From an uncultured Propionibacteriaceae bacterium (lineage in GTDB: Bacteria > Actinomycetota > Actinomycetes > Propionibacteriales > Propionibacteriaceae): 8,559 bases of DNA. The stretch lies in contig CALKHV010000075.1 of NCBI GenBank assembly GCA_937988865.1, forward strand, positions 1-8,559. Reading direction: 5' to 3'. Shown here piece after piece: positions 1 through 5,947 of this stretch (the first letter of the stretch is position 1; each line of letters opens with the position of its first letter). Under the pieces are notes generated by a model. That model made no database searches, was not told where the DNA came from, and saw only the letters and a list, made by a program, of their open reading frames with translations. Made by a program: the position numbers and the translations under genes.

Positions 1-123
1 AACGCCCCCGAACCGTGGGTCCTCGGCGTGACCGACCCCGGCCGGTTCCACCCGAACCTCGCCGGCTACGAGGCCTACGCGGCGGCGGTCACCTCACAGG
101 TGAACCCCCGAGACCTGCGCTAG
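1..123 (+). CDS. SGNH/GDSL-type hydrolase, C-terminal end only (partial)
   Basis: The window opens inside a reading frame that gives 40 residues and stops at TAG (121-123). The visible tail contains FHPNLAGYEAYAAAV, which matches the last conserved block of SGNH/GDSL esterases and lipases, where the His of HPN is the catalytic base and the following helix closes the domain. In many members an Asp sits three residues before this His; here the nearest upstream Asp is five residues before it (DPGRFH), so the Asp may be supplied differently, as in members that use a backbone carbonyl. The catalytic Ser and oxyanion residues lie outside the window, so substrate and localisation cannot be stated. 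It converges on the TetR gene with only 24 nt between stop codons. Confidence 0.7.
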   Translation, partial: NAPEPWVLGVTDPGRFHPNLAGYEAYAAAVTSQVNPRDLR

Positions 124-147
124 TCCCTCACCGGCTCACGGGTCGGC

Positions 148-702
148 TCAGGTGGCTGCGAGGGAACGCACCACGCGGTCGATCGCGGGGCGCAGGTCGA
201 GCCCCGGGTCGACCGTGAGCCGGTGCAGCAGCAGCCCGTCCAGGGTCGCCATGAGCGCCCGGGTCGCGGGCACGGGGTCGGCGAAGCCGAGGGTGCCCAC
301 CAGGTGCTCGGTCCACGCTTCGAACTCCCGGCGCTGGCGCCGGAGGGACTCACCGAGCCCGGGATCCCCCGCGAGCTCGAGGAAGAGGGCGTAGCGCGCC
401 CGGGTCCGGGCGGCGAAGGGCCCGGTCTGGAGCTCGGCCATGGCGCACAACCCCCGGACCAGCTCCTCGGCATCCGTGACCACAGGCATGGCACCGGGAT
501 CGAAGTCGGCCCGCTCTCGCTCGGCGATCCAGTCGACGACGCCGGCGAGCAGGGCCCTGCGGGTGCGGAACCAGTTGGAGGTCGACCCCGGCGGGAGCCC
601 GGCCCGGGCGTCGACCCGCGCGTGGGTCAGCGCCCGGACACCCTCGGCGCCGAGCACGGCGACCGCCGCCTCGAGCGCGCGCTCCCGGGTGGACGCAGTC
701 AT
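148..702 (-). CDS. TetR/AcrR-family transcriptional regulator
   Basis: A 184-residue protein, a normal length for the family. Residues 5-50 form the N-terminal three-helix DNA-binding domain, with the helix-turn-helix around residues 25-49 (THARVDARAGLPPGSTSNWF, then RTRRALL). The C-terminal half is an all-helical ligand-binding and dimerisation domain ending with DGLLLHRLTVDPG, a common pattern in actinobacterial TetR proteins. The frame is open to 813, but I chose ATG at 700-702 because AGGAGG lies 5 nt upstream and the homologous part starts there; the upstream frame would run over the operator region and into the hydrolase gene. It is divergent from the alpha/beta hydrolase with a 65-nt gap holding a palindrome, so it probably represses itself and the hydrolase. 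The ligand is unknown. Confidence 0.9.
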   Translation of the reverse strand: MTASTRERALEAAVAVLGAEGVRALTHARVDARAGLPPGSTSNWFRTRRALLAGVVDWIAERERADFDPGAMPVVTDAEELVRGLCAMAELQTGPFAARTRARYALFLELAGDPGLGESLRRQRREFEAWTEHLVGTLGFADPVPATRALMATLDGLLLHRLTVDPGLDLRPAIDRVVRSLAAT

Positions 703-726
703 GGACACCTCCTGCACCTCGGTTCT

Positions 727-740
727 ACTATGAACATAGT
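727..740. promoter_or_regulatory. Candidate TetR operator palindrome in divergent intergenic region
   Basis: ACTATG-AA-CATAGT is a perfect 6-bp inverted repeat with a 2-nt centre, in an AT-rich island inside very GC-rich DNA. It lies 24 nt upstream of the TetR ATG and 27 nt upstream of the hydrolase ATG. TetR-family regulators usually bind such short palindromes between divergent genes, so one bound dimer could block both promoters. TACTAT (726-731) could act as a plus-strand -10 element; I see no convincing -35 on either strand. Assignment is by position and symmetry only. Confidence 0.55.
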
Positions 741-767
741 GCCCCGTCCGTGCGAAAGGAGCGCGAC

Positions 768-1673
768 ATGCCGGAGCCGACCGCACCGTGGTCTCCGCCC
801 CTGCCCGCAGCACCCGGTTTCGAGCACCTCGTCGTCGAGACGCCCGGCCTCAGGTCGCACGTCGCGGTCATCGGCGACGGCGACGGTGACGGTGACGGTG
901 GTGGGGACCCGGTCCTGCTGCTGCACGGGTTTCCTCAGCACTGGTGGCAGTGGCGCGCCGTCGCCCCGGTGATCGCCGCCCGCGGCTACCGCGCCATCTG
1001 CCCCGACCTGCGCGGTGCCGGCTGGACCGTCGCTGACGACCCGCGTGTCGAGCGGGAGACGCGGCAGCGCGACGTGCTCGCCCTCCTCGACGCGCTGCAC
1101 GTCGAGCGGGCTCATCTCGTCTCCCACGACATGGGCGCGATCACCGCGATGCAGCTGACCTACGAGCACCCTGAGCGATGGCTCACCGCGGTGCAGCTCT
1201 CCGTACCGCCGGGGTTCATGACGTTCAGCCCCAGGGTCGCCCCGGGCTTCCGCCACCTACCCCGGTTCATCTGGCACCACCCGGGCGACTCCCTACGCGG
1301 GATCTTCTCCGAGGCGTACGTCGCCCACCCGCTGACCGAGGCCACCATCGACGCCCACCTGGCCCCGATGAGCCGGCCGGAGGTCGACGCGGCGGTCCGC
1401 CCACTCACGCGCGGCATGATCCTGCCCGAAGCCGTGCGCCTGGCCCGCGGCGTCTACCGCCGCCGCCGGCTCACGGTGCCAACCCTGGTCGTCTTCGGTC
1501 GCCGCGACCGCCCTTGGACCGAGGAGAACCTGCGACGGATCTGCCGCCATCCCGAGCGACACGCCGATGGCGTCGAGTTCGCCTTCGTCGACGACGCCGC
1601 GCACTTCATCACCGACGACGCCCCGGCCGAAGTCGCCGAACTGGCCGTCGACTGGTTCGCTCGCGCTGCCTGA
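768..1673 (+). CDS. Alpha/beta hydrolase, epoxide hydrolase-like
   Basis: A 301-residue alpha/beta-hydrolase. HGFP (residues 53-56) is the oxyanion-hole motif. SHDMGA (119-124) is the nucleophile elbow with Asp121, as in epoxide hydrolases and haloalkane dehalogenases rather than Ser esterases. FGRRDRPW supplies the likely acid Asp247, and DDAAHF gives the catalytic His279. A helical lid lies around residues 150-235. An Asp nucleophile implies attack on an epoxide or carbon-halogen bond through an ester intermediate; the HGFP/SHDMG pattern favours epoxide hydrolase. It is probably cytoplasmic, with no signal peptide. I chose ATG 768 because AAAGGAG ends 6 nt upstream; an in-frame GTG at 750 would contain that Shine-Dalgarno. 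Residues 37-46 are a Gly-Asp repeat before the HGFP strand, an unusual loop extension. It is divergent from and probably controlled by the TetR gene. Confidence 0.88.
   Translation: MPEPTAPWSPPLPAAPGFEHLVVETPGLRSHVAVIGDGDGDGDGGGDPVLLLHGFPQHWWQWRAVAPVIAARGYRAICPDLRGAGWTVADDPRVERETRQRDVLALLDALHVERAHLVSHDMGAITAMQLTYEHPERWLTAVQLSVPPGFMTFSPRVAPGFRHLPRFIWHHPGDSLRGIFSEAYVAHPLTEATIDAHLAPMSRPEVDAAVRPLTRGMILPEAVRLARGVYRRRRLTVPTLVVFGRRDRPWTEENLRRICRHPERHADGVEFAFVDDAAHFITDDAPAEVAELAVDWFARAA
873..908 (+). repeat. GGYGAC hexanucleotide repeat encoding a Gly-Asp stretch
   Basis: Four in-frame copies of GGC/GGT-GAC (873-896) followed by GGTGGTGGGGAC encode alternating Gly and Asp, then Gly-Gly-Gly-Asp. It lies in the loop between the first beta hairpin and the strand leading into HGFP of the alpha/beta hydrolase, where relatives usually have only a few residues. 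The near-identical hexamers suggest expansion by replication slippage. Confidence 0.75.
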
Positions 1674-1745
1674 CGGATGCCGCGTGCAGGAGGCGGAGTC
1701 GGGGATGGAGCACGGGGTTGGCGCACCCTCGTCGCTAGGCTCAGT

Positions 1746-1762
1746 GAGACGGAGGGAGTCTC
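1746..1762 (+). promoter_or_regulatory. Small hairpin presenting the Shine-Dalgarno of the TfoX-domain gene
   Basis: GAGAC and GTCTC form a 5-bp perfect stem around the 7-nt loop GGAGGGA, which is the purine-rich ribosome-binding site; the ATG begins 3 nt after the stem. The Shine-Dalgarno would therefore sit unpaired in the loop. The stem is short, so a structural role is only possible, but the ribosome-binding site itself is clear and fixes the start at 1766. Confidence 0.4.
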
Positions 1763-1765
1763 TTG

Positions 1766-2110
1766 ATGGCATACGACGAGGACCTGGCGGGACGGATCCG
1801 CGCTGCGGTCGAGGCAGCGACCGGGCCGGAGGGGTACCGCGAGATCAAGATGTTCGGCGGGCTCTGCTGGACGGTCAACACCCACATGGCGGTCGGGACC
1901 ACCGGTGACGACCTCATGGTCCACGTCGGCACGGACGGCGTCGCCGACGCCCTCGAGCAGGGTGCCCGCCCTGCCATGATGGGCGAACGAACCATGGGCG
2001 GCATGGTGCTGGTCGCGTCGGCAGACCTGCAAGCCTCTGGTGCGATGGATGCCTGGGTCAGACCGGCGGTGGCACGGGCCCGGGCGAAGCCGCCGAAGAA
2101 GCCGAGGTAG
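1766..2110 (+). CDS. TfoX N-terminal domain family protein
   Basis: A 114-residue single-domain protein. The pattern MFGGLCWTVNTHMAVG (residues 29-44), then DDLMVHVG and later ARPAMMGERTMGGMVLV, is that of the TfoX/Sxy N-terminal domain, a small alpha/beta fold. In gamma-proteobacteria TfoX/Sxy promotes natural competence, but those proteins carry an additional C-terminal domain. Stand-alone copies like this one are common in actinobacteria and have no established role, so competence should not be assumed. The C-terminus is basic and Pro-rich (AKPPKKPR). I chose ATG 1766, one codon after an in-frame TTG, because GGAGGGAG lies at a good distance. It follows the hydrolase by 92 nt and converges on the phosphotransferase gene with 49 nt between stop codons. 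Confidence 0.85.
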   Translation: MAYDEDLAGRIRAAVEAATGPEGYREIKMFGGLCWTVNTHMAVGTTGDDLMVHVGTDGVADALEQGARPAMMGERTMGGMVLVASADLQASGAMDAWVRPAVARARAKPPKKPR

Positions 2111-2159
2111 CGACGCCCACAGCCGACGAAGAACCCGAGGGCGGCGCACTGTCACTCCG

Positions 2160-3122
2160 CTACGGACCCGGGTCGCCGCTGCCGTCGACCGCAGCCAAGA
2201 GGGAGTCGAGCACCTCGCGGGTGTGCGGGTCGTCCAGGGCCTCGCTGATCCACGCCACGGCGTCAGCACGCTGCGGGGACCGCAGGTTGGGCGTCAGCCA
2301 GTCCTTGGCGGCCAGCTCGATGATGTGCCCGAGCTGCGCGATGAGCATCGTGAAGTCTCCGCGACGACTCACGGTCGCCGGCCCCCCGGCATCCCGGTAC
2401 GCGGTGACCAGGTCTCGGGCCCGACCGGGGTCACCACCGGCGAACTCGAAAAGCACGTACCCGAGCTCCTGGCTCGGGTCTGCCGGGCCGCTCTCCTCCC
2501 AGTCGATGACGCAGACTCCCCCGTCTGCCGTCCCCAGGACGTTGTCGGCCCACAGGTCCCGGTGACAGGTCAGCAGCCGCCGCGGCGGCTCGATCCAGGA
2601 TTCCAGCGCAACCAGCTCGTCGCGCAGCTCAGCCAGCCGGCTCGCGAACGGCGCTCCCTCCGTCGTCAGCTGATCCAGCACGTGGTCCCAGCGATCAGCG
2701 CCGACGGGTTCGCAGAAGAAGGGGTCCAGCGCACCCAGGGCTCCGTCGGGGGTGGGGACGCGGTGGATGGCTGCCACGACGGCGCCGACCTGAGCCGGAT
2801 CCAGGAAACGGTCGGGAGGGAGCAGGTCGACCCACTCGTACAGCCGGGCCTGACCACCGTTGAAGGGTGCGAACACCGCCCCGTCGTCGGTGCGGAGGAC
2901 CCGAGGGGTCGGGACGCCCGCGGCGTGGGCAGCTTCGTGGAACGCCGTCGCCGAAGCCACCTGCTCCTCCGACGGCGACCCGAACGGCACCTTCAGGGCC
3001 CACCTGCCCATGTCGGTGTCCAGCCGCCAGACGACACCCTGCTTGCCGCGCGCGACGGGGCCATCCGACAGGCGCGCAGCCCCGCCGATCGAGAAGCGCT
3101 GCGCCAGGTCCGTCGCGTCCAT
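2160..3122 (-). CDS. APH-family (aminoglycoside phosphotransferase/choline kinase fold) phosphotransferase
   Basis: A 320-residue kinase-like protein, within the usual length of the APH family. Seen in order from Met at 3122: a Gly-containing nucleotide loop (residues 21-36), Lys44 in WALKVPF as the ATP-binding lysine, a helix with Glu63, the hinge-like RLYEWVDLL (93-101), the catalytic loop CHRDLWADNVL (186-196) with Asp189 as base and Asn194 as metal ligand, and VIDWEE (205-210) with Asp207 as the second metal ligand. All core kinase residues are present, so it should be active. The substrate is not readable: members phosphorylate aminoglycosides, macrolides, homoserine, methylthioribose, choline or other small molecules, and most environmental copies are not resistance genes. 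No signal peptide. The start is uncertain: the frame opens at a GTG (3179), and neither start has a strong Shine-Dalgarno. It is divergent from the protease gene. Confidence 0.85.
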   Translation of the reverse strand: MDATDLAQRFSIGGAARLSDGPVARGKQGVVWRLDTDMGRWALKVPFGSPSEEQVASATAFHEAAHAAGVPTPRVLRTDDGAVFAPFNGGQARLYEWVDLLPPDRFLDPAQVGAVVAAIHRVPTPDGALGALDPFFCEPVGADRWDHVLDQLTTEGAPFASRLAELRDELVALESWIEPPRRLLTCHRDLWADNVLGTADGGVCVIDWEESGPADPSQELGYVLFEFAGGDPGRARDLVTAYRDAGGPATVSRRGDFTMLIAQLGHIIELAAKDWLTPNLRSPQRADAVAWISEALDDPHTREVLDSLLAAVDGSGDPGP

Positions 3123-3192
3123 CCACGCATTCGAGCACGTGATGACCCCGACGTCGACCCGGGCGACCTGTGCCGGCACACGATCCGGCGAC

Positions 3193-3240
3193 CACGCTGT
3201 ATCAGGCGCACCCGGGCGCGCTCTTCACCTCCACAGCGTG
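3193..3240. repeat. 8-bp inverted repeat in divergent intergenic region
   Basis: CACGCTGT (3193-3200) and ACAGCGTG (3233-3240) are perfect reverse complements separated by 32 nt, between the phosphotransferase and the cysteine protease, which are transcribed away from each other. The spacing would suit two half-sites on roughly the same face of the helix, or a long-loop hairpin in the protease leader. I see no clear -10/-35 for either gene, and no regulator gene sits beside it. Confidence 0.35.
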
Positions 3241-3273
3241 CGCGACCGCGCCGCTACTTCCCTGGAGGACACG

Positions 3274-4872
3274 ATGCCCACCGTCGACCTGACCGACACC
3301 GCCCGCCTCGAGCGCCTGAGCGACCTCATGGTCGCGCGGGCTCCTCGGCCCGACACGCTCGTCGAGATCCACGAGCAGCGCGACGGCATCCTTCGCCGCC
3401 TCGAGGAGGCCCGGGCTCGTGGTCTCGTCGCGGTCCCCGACCTGCAACCGCTACGGCGCAACGTCGTCACGTTGGAGCGCCACCAGAGCTCGTACAAGTC
3501 CCAGGGTGGTCGCGGGACGTGTTACGCCTTCGCCGCCGTCGCGGCCATGGAAGCGGCCTACAAGCGCGCCCACGGCGTCGAGCTCGACCTGTCCGAGGAG
3601 TTCCTCTTCCAGCTCAACAAGGTCGCCGAGCTCTTCCCGTTCTACCTCACGGGCACCCCGGCCCACGAGAACAACTGCTCCTACTCGGGCTTCCAGGGTT
3701 CCAGCGACATCGTCGCGAAGGTCGTGCGGTCAGCCATCTGTGACGAGGCGGCCGCCCCCTACCGCCAGGAGTCCGACGTCGAGGCCATCCGCACGTCGGA
3801 CCCGTCGATGGGGACTCTGGGGTGGGGGGCGAGCACCCAGGAACAGTTCGATCGGTTCGAGTTCGACGAGCGCTACGTCCCGACCGCTGCCCGCTACCAG
3901 GCCCGCTACCGGGTGAAGTCGATGCACTTCCTCCCCAGCGCGTCGCGCGAGAACGTCATGGCGACCATCGACGCGGGGTACGAGGTCATCGCCGACATCC
4001 CGGGCCACTGCTACCTCATCATCGGCTACGACCTGGACACGCAGGACTGGCTGGTGAAGAACTCGTGGGGCGCCCCCGGACCGGAACGCTGGCCCATGGC
4101 GACCACCACGCTCCTCGGTGGCACCTACATCACCGCAGTGGAGCCGCTGGACGCACCTCGGGACATGGAGGCCACCTGGATCGGCCGCTGGAACATGAAC
4201 CACGACGGGTGGCCGGGGCAGCTCGTCATCCGGCGTACCCAGGACTTCCGCGCCGGCGACGGTGACTTCACCAAGCTCGGGGACTACTACATCGACGGGG
4301 TCGCCCGACAGGTCAACGGGCGCACCGAGGACGACGGTCGCCAGCTGCACTTCTGGATCGCCGACACCCCGGGTCGGATCACCCCCGGGGCGCAGGCGGG
4401 ACAGGAGTTCCGGGTCTACCAGTTCACCCGTGAGGACGGCTTGGCTGCCGGTGTCACGTGGTGGAACGGCTCCCCGTTCGGCGTCACCCTGGCGCGATCG
4501 CCCATCACGTCGCCGCCCGTCTCGGGCACGACCTGGCAGGGCGCCTGGGACATGAACCACGACGGCTGGCACGGCCGGCTCGACATCACGTCGACCGGGC
4601 CGCTCGCGGGGACCTACACCCCTGCCGGCGGATCCCCCGTGGCGCTGCGCGACGTGGTCGGCGCCGACGGCTACCGGCTCTCGTTCACGATCCCGTTCTC
4701 GGCGGACAACGTGCAGCCCTTCAGCCTCTTCCGGCACACCCAGGAGGGCGGTCGGTTCTCCGGCACCACCCAGTGGGCGGGGATGACCTTCGGGGCCCAG
4801 GGCCGCCGGGCACTGCCCACCGAGCTGCGCGTGGAGAAGCTCGTCGTCAAGCGGTTCCCGCCGATCGGTTGA
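3274..4872 (+). CDS. Papain-family (C1) cysteine protease with two C-terminal MNHDGW repeat modules
   Basis: A 532-residue protein. Residues 1-60 are charged and largely helical, possibly a propeptide-like segment. Residues 70-292 are a papain-like domain with every key residue: Gln77 (oxyanion hole), Cys83 in GTCYAFA (nucleophile, six residues after Gln as in papain), His245 in PGHCYLIIGYD, and Asn263 in WLVKNSWG. Residues 301-408 and 420-512 are two related modules, each beginning W-x-G-x-W-[ND]-MNHDGW-x-G-x-L and ending with F-x(5)-T-x-E-x-G...W-x-G-x(2)-FG; I do not recognise a named family. The Asn/Asp-rich start ([ND]-x-N-x-D-G) resembles a calcium loop, and the modules are probably beta-rich. 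There is no signal peptide or membrane segment, so it should act in the cytoplasm or leave by an unconventional route. I chose ATG 3274 because TGGAGGA lies 4 nt upstream; the open frame continues to 2860 but only as antisense of the phosphotransferase. Confidence 0.88.
   Translation: MPTVDLTDTARLERLSDLMVARAPRPDTLVEIHEQRDGILRRLEEARARGLVAVPDLQPLRRNVVTLERHQSSYKSQGGRGTCYAFAAVAAMEAAYKRAHGVELDLSEEFLFQLNKVAELFPFYLTGTPAHENNCSYSGFQGSSDIVAKVVRSAICDEAAAPYRQESDVEAIRTSDPSMGTLGWGASTQEQFDRFEFDERYVPTAARYQARYRVKSMHFLPSASRENVMATIDAGYEVIADIPGHCYLIIGYDLDTQDWLVKNSWGAPGPERWPMATTTLLGGTYITAVEPLDAPRDMEATWIGRWNMNHDGWPGQLVIRRTQDFRAGDGDFTKLGDYYIDGVARQVNGRTEDDGRQLHFWIADTPGRITPGAQAGQEFRVYQFTREDGLAAGVTWWNGSPFGVTLARSPITSPPVSGTTWQGAWDMNHDGWHGRLDITSTGPLAGTYTPAGGSPVALRDVVGADGYRLSFTIPFSADNVQPFSLFRHTQEGGRFSGTTQWAGMTFGAQGRRALPTELRVEKLVVKRFPPIG
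4175..4231 (+). repeat. First MNHDGW module start in the cysteine protease
   Basis: This encodes residues 301-319, the first copy of the T-W-x-G-x-W-x-MNHDGW-x-G-x-L-x-I signature; 13 of 19 residues equal the second copy at 4531-4587. A 16-nt stretch (4193-4208) is identical in DNA to 4550-4565, while the rest has diverged, which indicates an old internal duplication with strong constraint on the MNHDG loop. Confidence 0.8.
4531..4587 (+). repeat. Second MNHDGW module start in the cysteine protease
   Basis: This encodes residues 420-438, the second copy of the W-x-G-x-W-x-MNHDGW-x-G-x-L signature. The ends of the modules also align without gaps (residues 379-408 against 483-512, 11 of 30 identical); the middle of the first copy is about 15 residues longer. 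Confidence 0.8.
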
Positions 4873-4896
4873 GCACAGCCGTGGCACCATCACCCG

Positions 4897-5811
4897 ATGG
4901 AGATCGCGGACGTCGCCCACCAGCTGTACGGCCTGCCCCCGGAGGAGTTCACCGCCGCCCGCAACGCCTGCGCGAAGGCGGCCAAGGACGGCGGTGACCG
5001 CGAGCTGGCGGCCTCCGTGACGGCCCTGCGCAAACCGACGGCGGGCGCGTGGCTGCTCAACCAGCTGGTGCGCCGGCACCGCGGTGAGGTGGACGGGGTG
5101 CTCGAGCTCGGCGTCCGACTGCGCGCGGCCCAGGGCACGCTCGGGGCCGCCGACCTTCGAGCCCTGGACGAGCAGCGGCGGCAGCTGACTCGAGCCGTCG
5201 CCCGGCAGGCCGTCGCGATCGCCGTGGCTGCCGGCAGGAAGGTCTCGGCCCAGGTGACGGCAGACGTCGAGGAGACGTTGCGCTCGGCGATGGTGGACCC
5301 GGAGGGCGGCGCCGCCCTCGCGACGGGGCTGCTCACCGACACCTTCAGCTCGAACGGGCTGGAGCCGGTCGACCTGTCGCGCGTCATCGCGCTCGCGGAC
5401 CGGGTCACCGGCCGTTCTGGCGGGGTGCCTGGCGCCGCCGCCAATGGCCAGAGGTCCCCGTCGGACGCCAAGGCACAGGCCGCTGCCGCCCGTGCCGTCG
5501 CTGACGCGCAGCGGGTTCTCGACGAGACTGAGCGGGCGGTGGAAGAGGCGCATGCCGCGGCGGAGCGCGCCACCGCCAACGCCGTGGTGGCGCGCCGCCG
5601 CCGCGAAGACCTCGAGTCCGAGCTCGCGGCTGTCCGCCAGCGGCTGGCGGACCTCGAGGTGCAGGTCACCGCGATCAGCGACACCGAGGATGCCGCCCGG
5701 CGCGCTCAGCTGACGGCAGCTCGGGCCGAACGGGCCGCCATCGAATCAGCCGCCAGAGCACGCGCGTCGCTTCAGGCCCTCGTCACGGCGTCCGGGGGCG
5801 CCGCACCATGA
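4897..5811 (+). CDS. Uncharacterised actinobacterial coiled-coil protein
   Basis: A 304-residue protein. The N-terminal part (residues 1-60: VAHQLYGLPPEEFTAARN, then alternating charged helices and KPTAGAWLLNQLVR) is a pattern I recognise from many actinobacterial hypothetical proteins of this size, none with a known function. Residues 60-190 are predominantly helical. Residues 190-300 are rich in Ala, Glu and Arg with heptad-like spacing (for example ELAAVRQRLADLEVQV), which points to a long coiled coil and probable dimerisation. No signal peptide, membrane segment or catalytic motif is visible, so it should be cytoplasmic. It begins 24 nt after the protease stop on the same strand, so co-transcription is plausible. 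No good Shine-Dalgarno precedes ATG 4897, which would fit translation by reinitiation. A functional link to the protease is not shown. Confidence 0.8.
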   Translation: MEIADVAHQLYGLPPEEFTAARNACAKAAKDGGDRELAASVTALRKPTAGAWLLNQLVRRHRGEVDGVLELGVRLRAAQGTLGAADLRALDEQRRQLTRAVARQAVAIAVAAGRKVSAQVTADVEETLRSAMVDPEGGAALATGLLTDTFSSNGLEPVDLSRVIALADRVTGRSGGVPGAAANGQRSPSDAKAQAAAARAVADAQRVLDETERAVEEAHAAAERATANAVVARRRREDLESELAAVRQRLADLEVQVTAISDTEDAARRAQLTAARAERAAIESAARARASLQALVTASGGAAP

Positions 5812-5827
5812 TGTGCGGCGCCACCGA

Positions 5828-5866
5828 GGGTCAGGCCCGAAGCGCAACGCGATGGCGTCCTGACCC
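5828..5866. terminator. Possible bidirectional terminator between convergent genes
   Basis: GGGTCAGG (5828-5835) and CCTGACCC (5859-5866) form a perfect 8-bp stem with a 23-nt loop that can form further small pairings. It starts 17 nt after the coiled-coil gene's stop and lies in the 136-nt gap before the convergent Ltp gene, where a terminator is expected. No T-tract follows on either strand, so it would have to work as the intrinsic hairpin type common in actinobacteria, or with Rho. Nothing else in the gap is interpretable. Confidence 0.4.
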
Positions 5867-5947
5867 GATCACCGAAGATGCTGAGGCGCGGCTGCCCCAC
5901 GGCTCATTCGCTCCGACTTCCCGCACTCCGGATAAAACGAACAGCGC

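Noticed and set aside
124..165. TCCCTC/GAGGGA pairing between the SGNH and TetR gene ends
   Set aside because: A 6-bp stem with a 30-nt loop reaching into the TetR coding sequence; not convincing as a terminator.
2107..2163. GTAGCG/CGCTAC inverted repeat covering both stop codons of the convergent TfoX and phosphotransferase genes
   Set aside because: It is only 6 bp with a 45-nt loop; the match arises largely because both genes use TAG, so it is weak as a terminator.
2160..3122. Calling the phosphotransferase an antibiotic-resistance gene
   Set aside because: Only the general kinase motifs are readable; no subgroup-specific substrate signature can be recognised, and most environmental members have other roles.
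2860..3273. N-terminal extension of the protease to an upstream ATG
   Set aside because: The added residues are antisense to the phosphotransferase and look unlike protein sequence, while ATG 3274 has a good Shine-Dalgarno.
2040..3743. Long plus-strand open frame of 567 codons
   Set aside because: It runs antisense through the whole phosphotransferase gene and into the protease in another frame; the protein is Arg/Pro/Gly-rich without any family motif. Long antisense frames are normal in DNA of this GC content.
3730..5553. Long minus-strand open frame of 607 codons
   Set aside because: It is antisense to the protease and coiled-coil genes, which both have convincing protein motifs; its own translation is low-complexity and unrecognisable.
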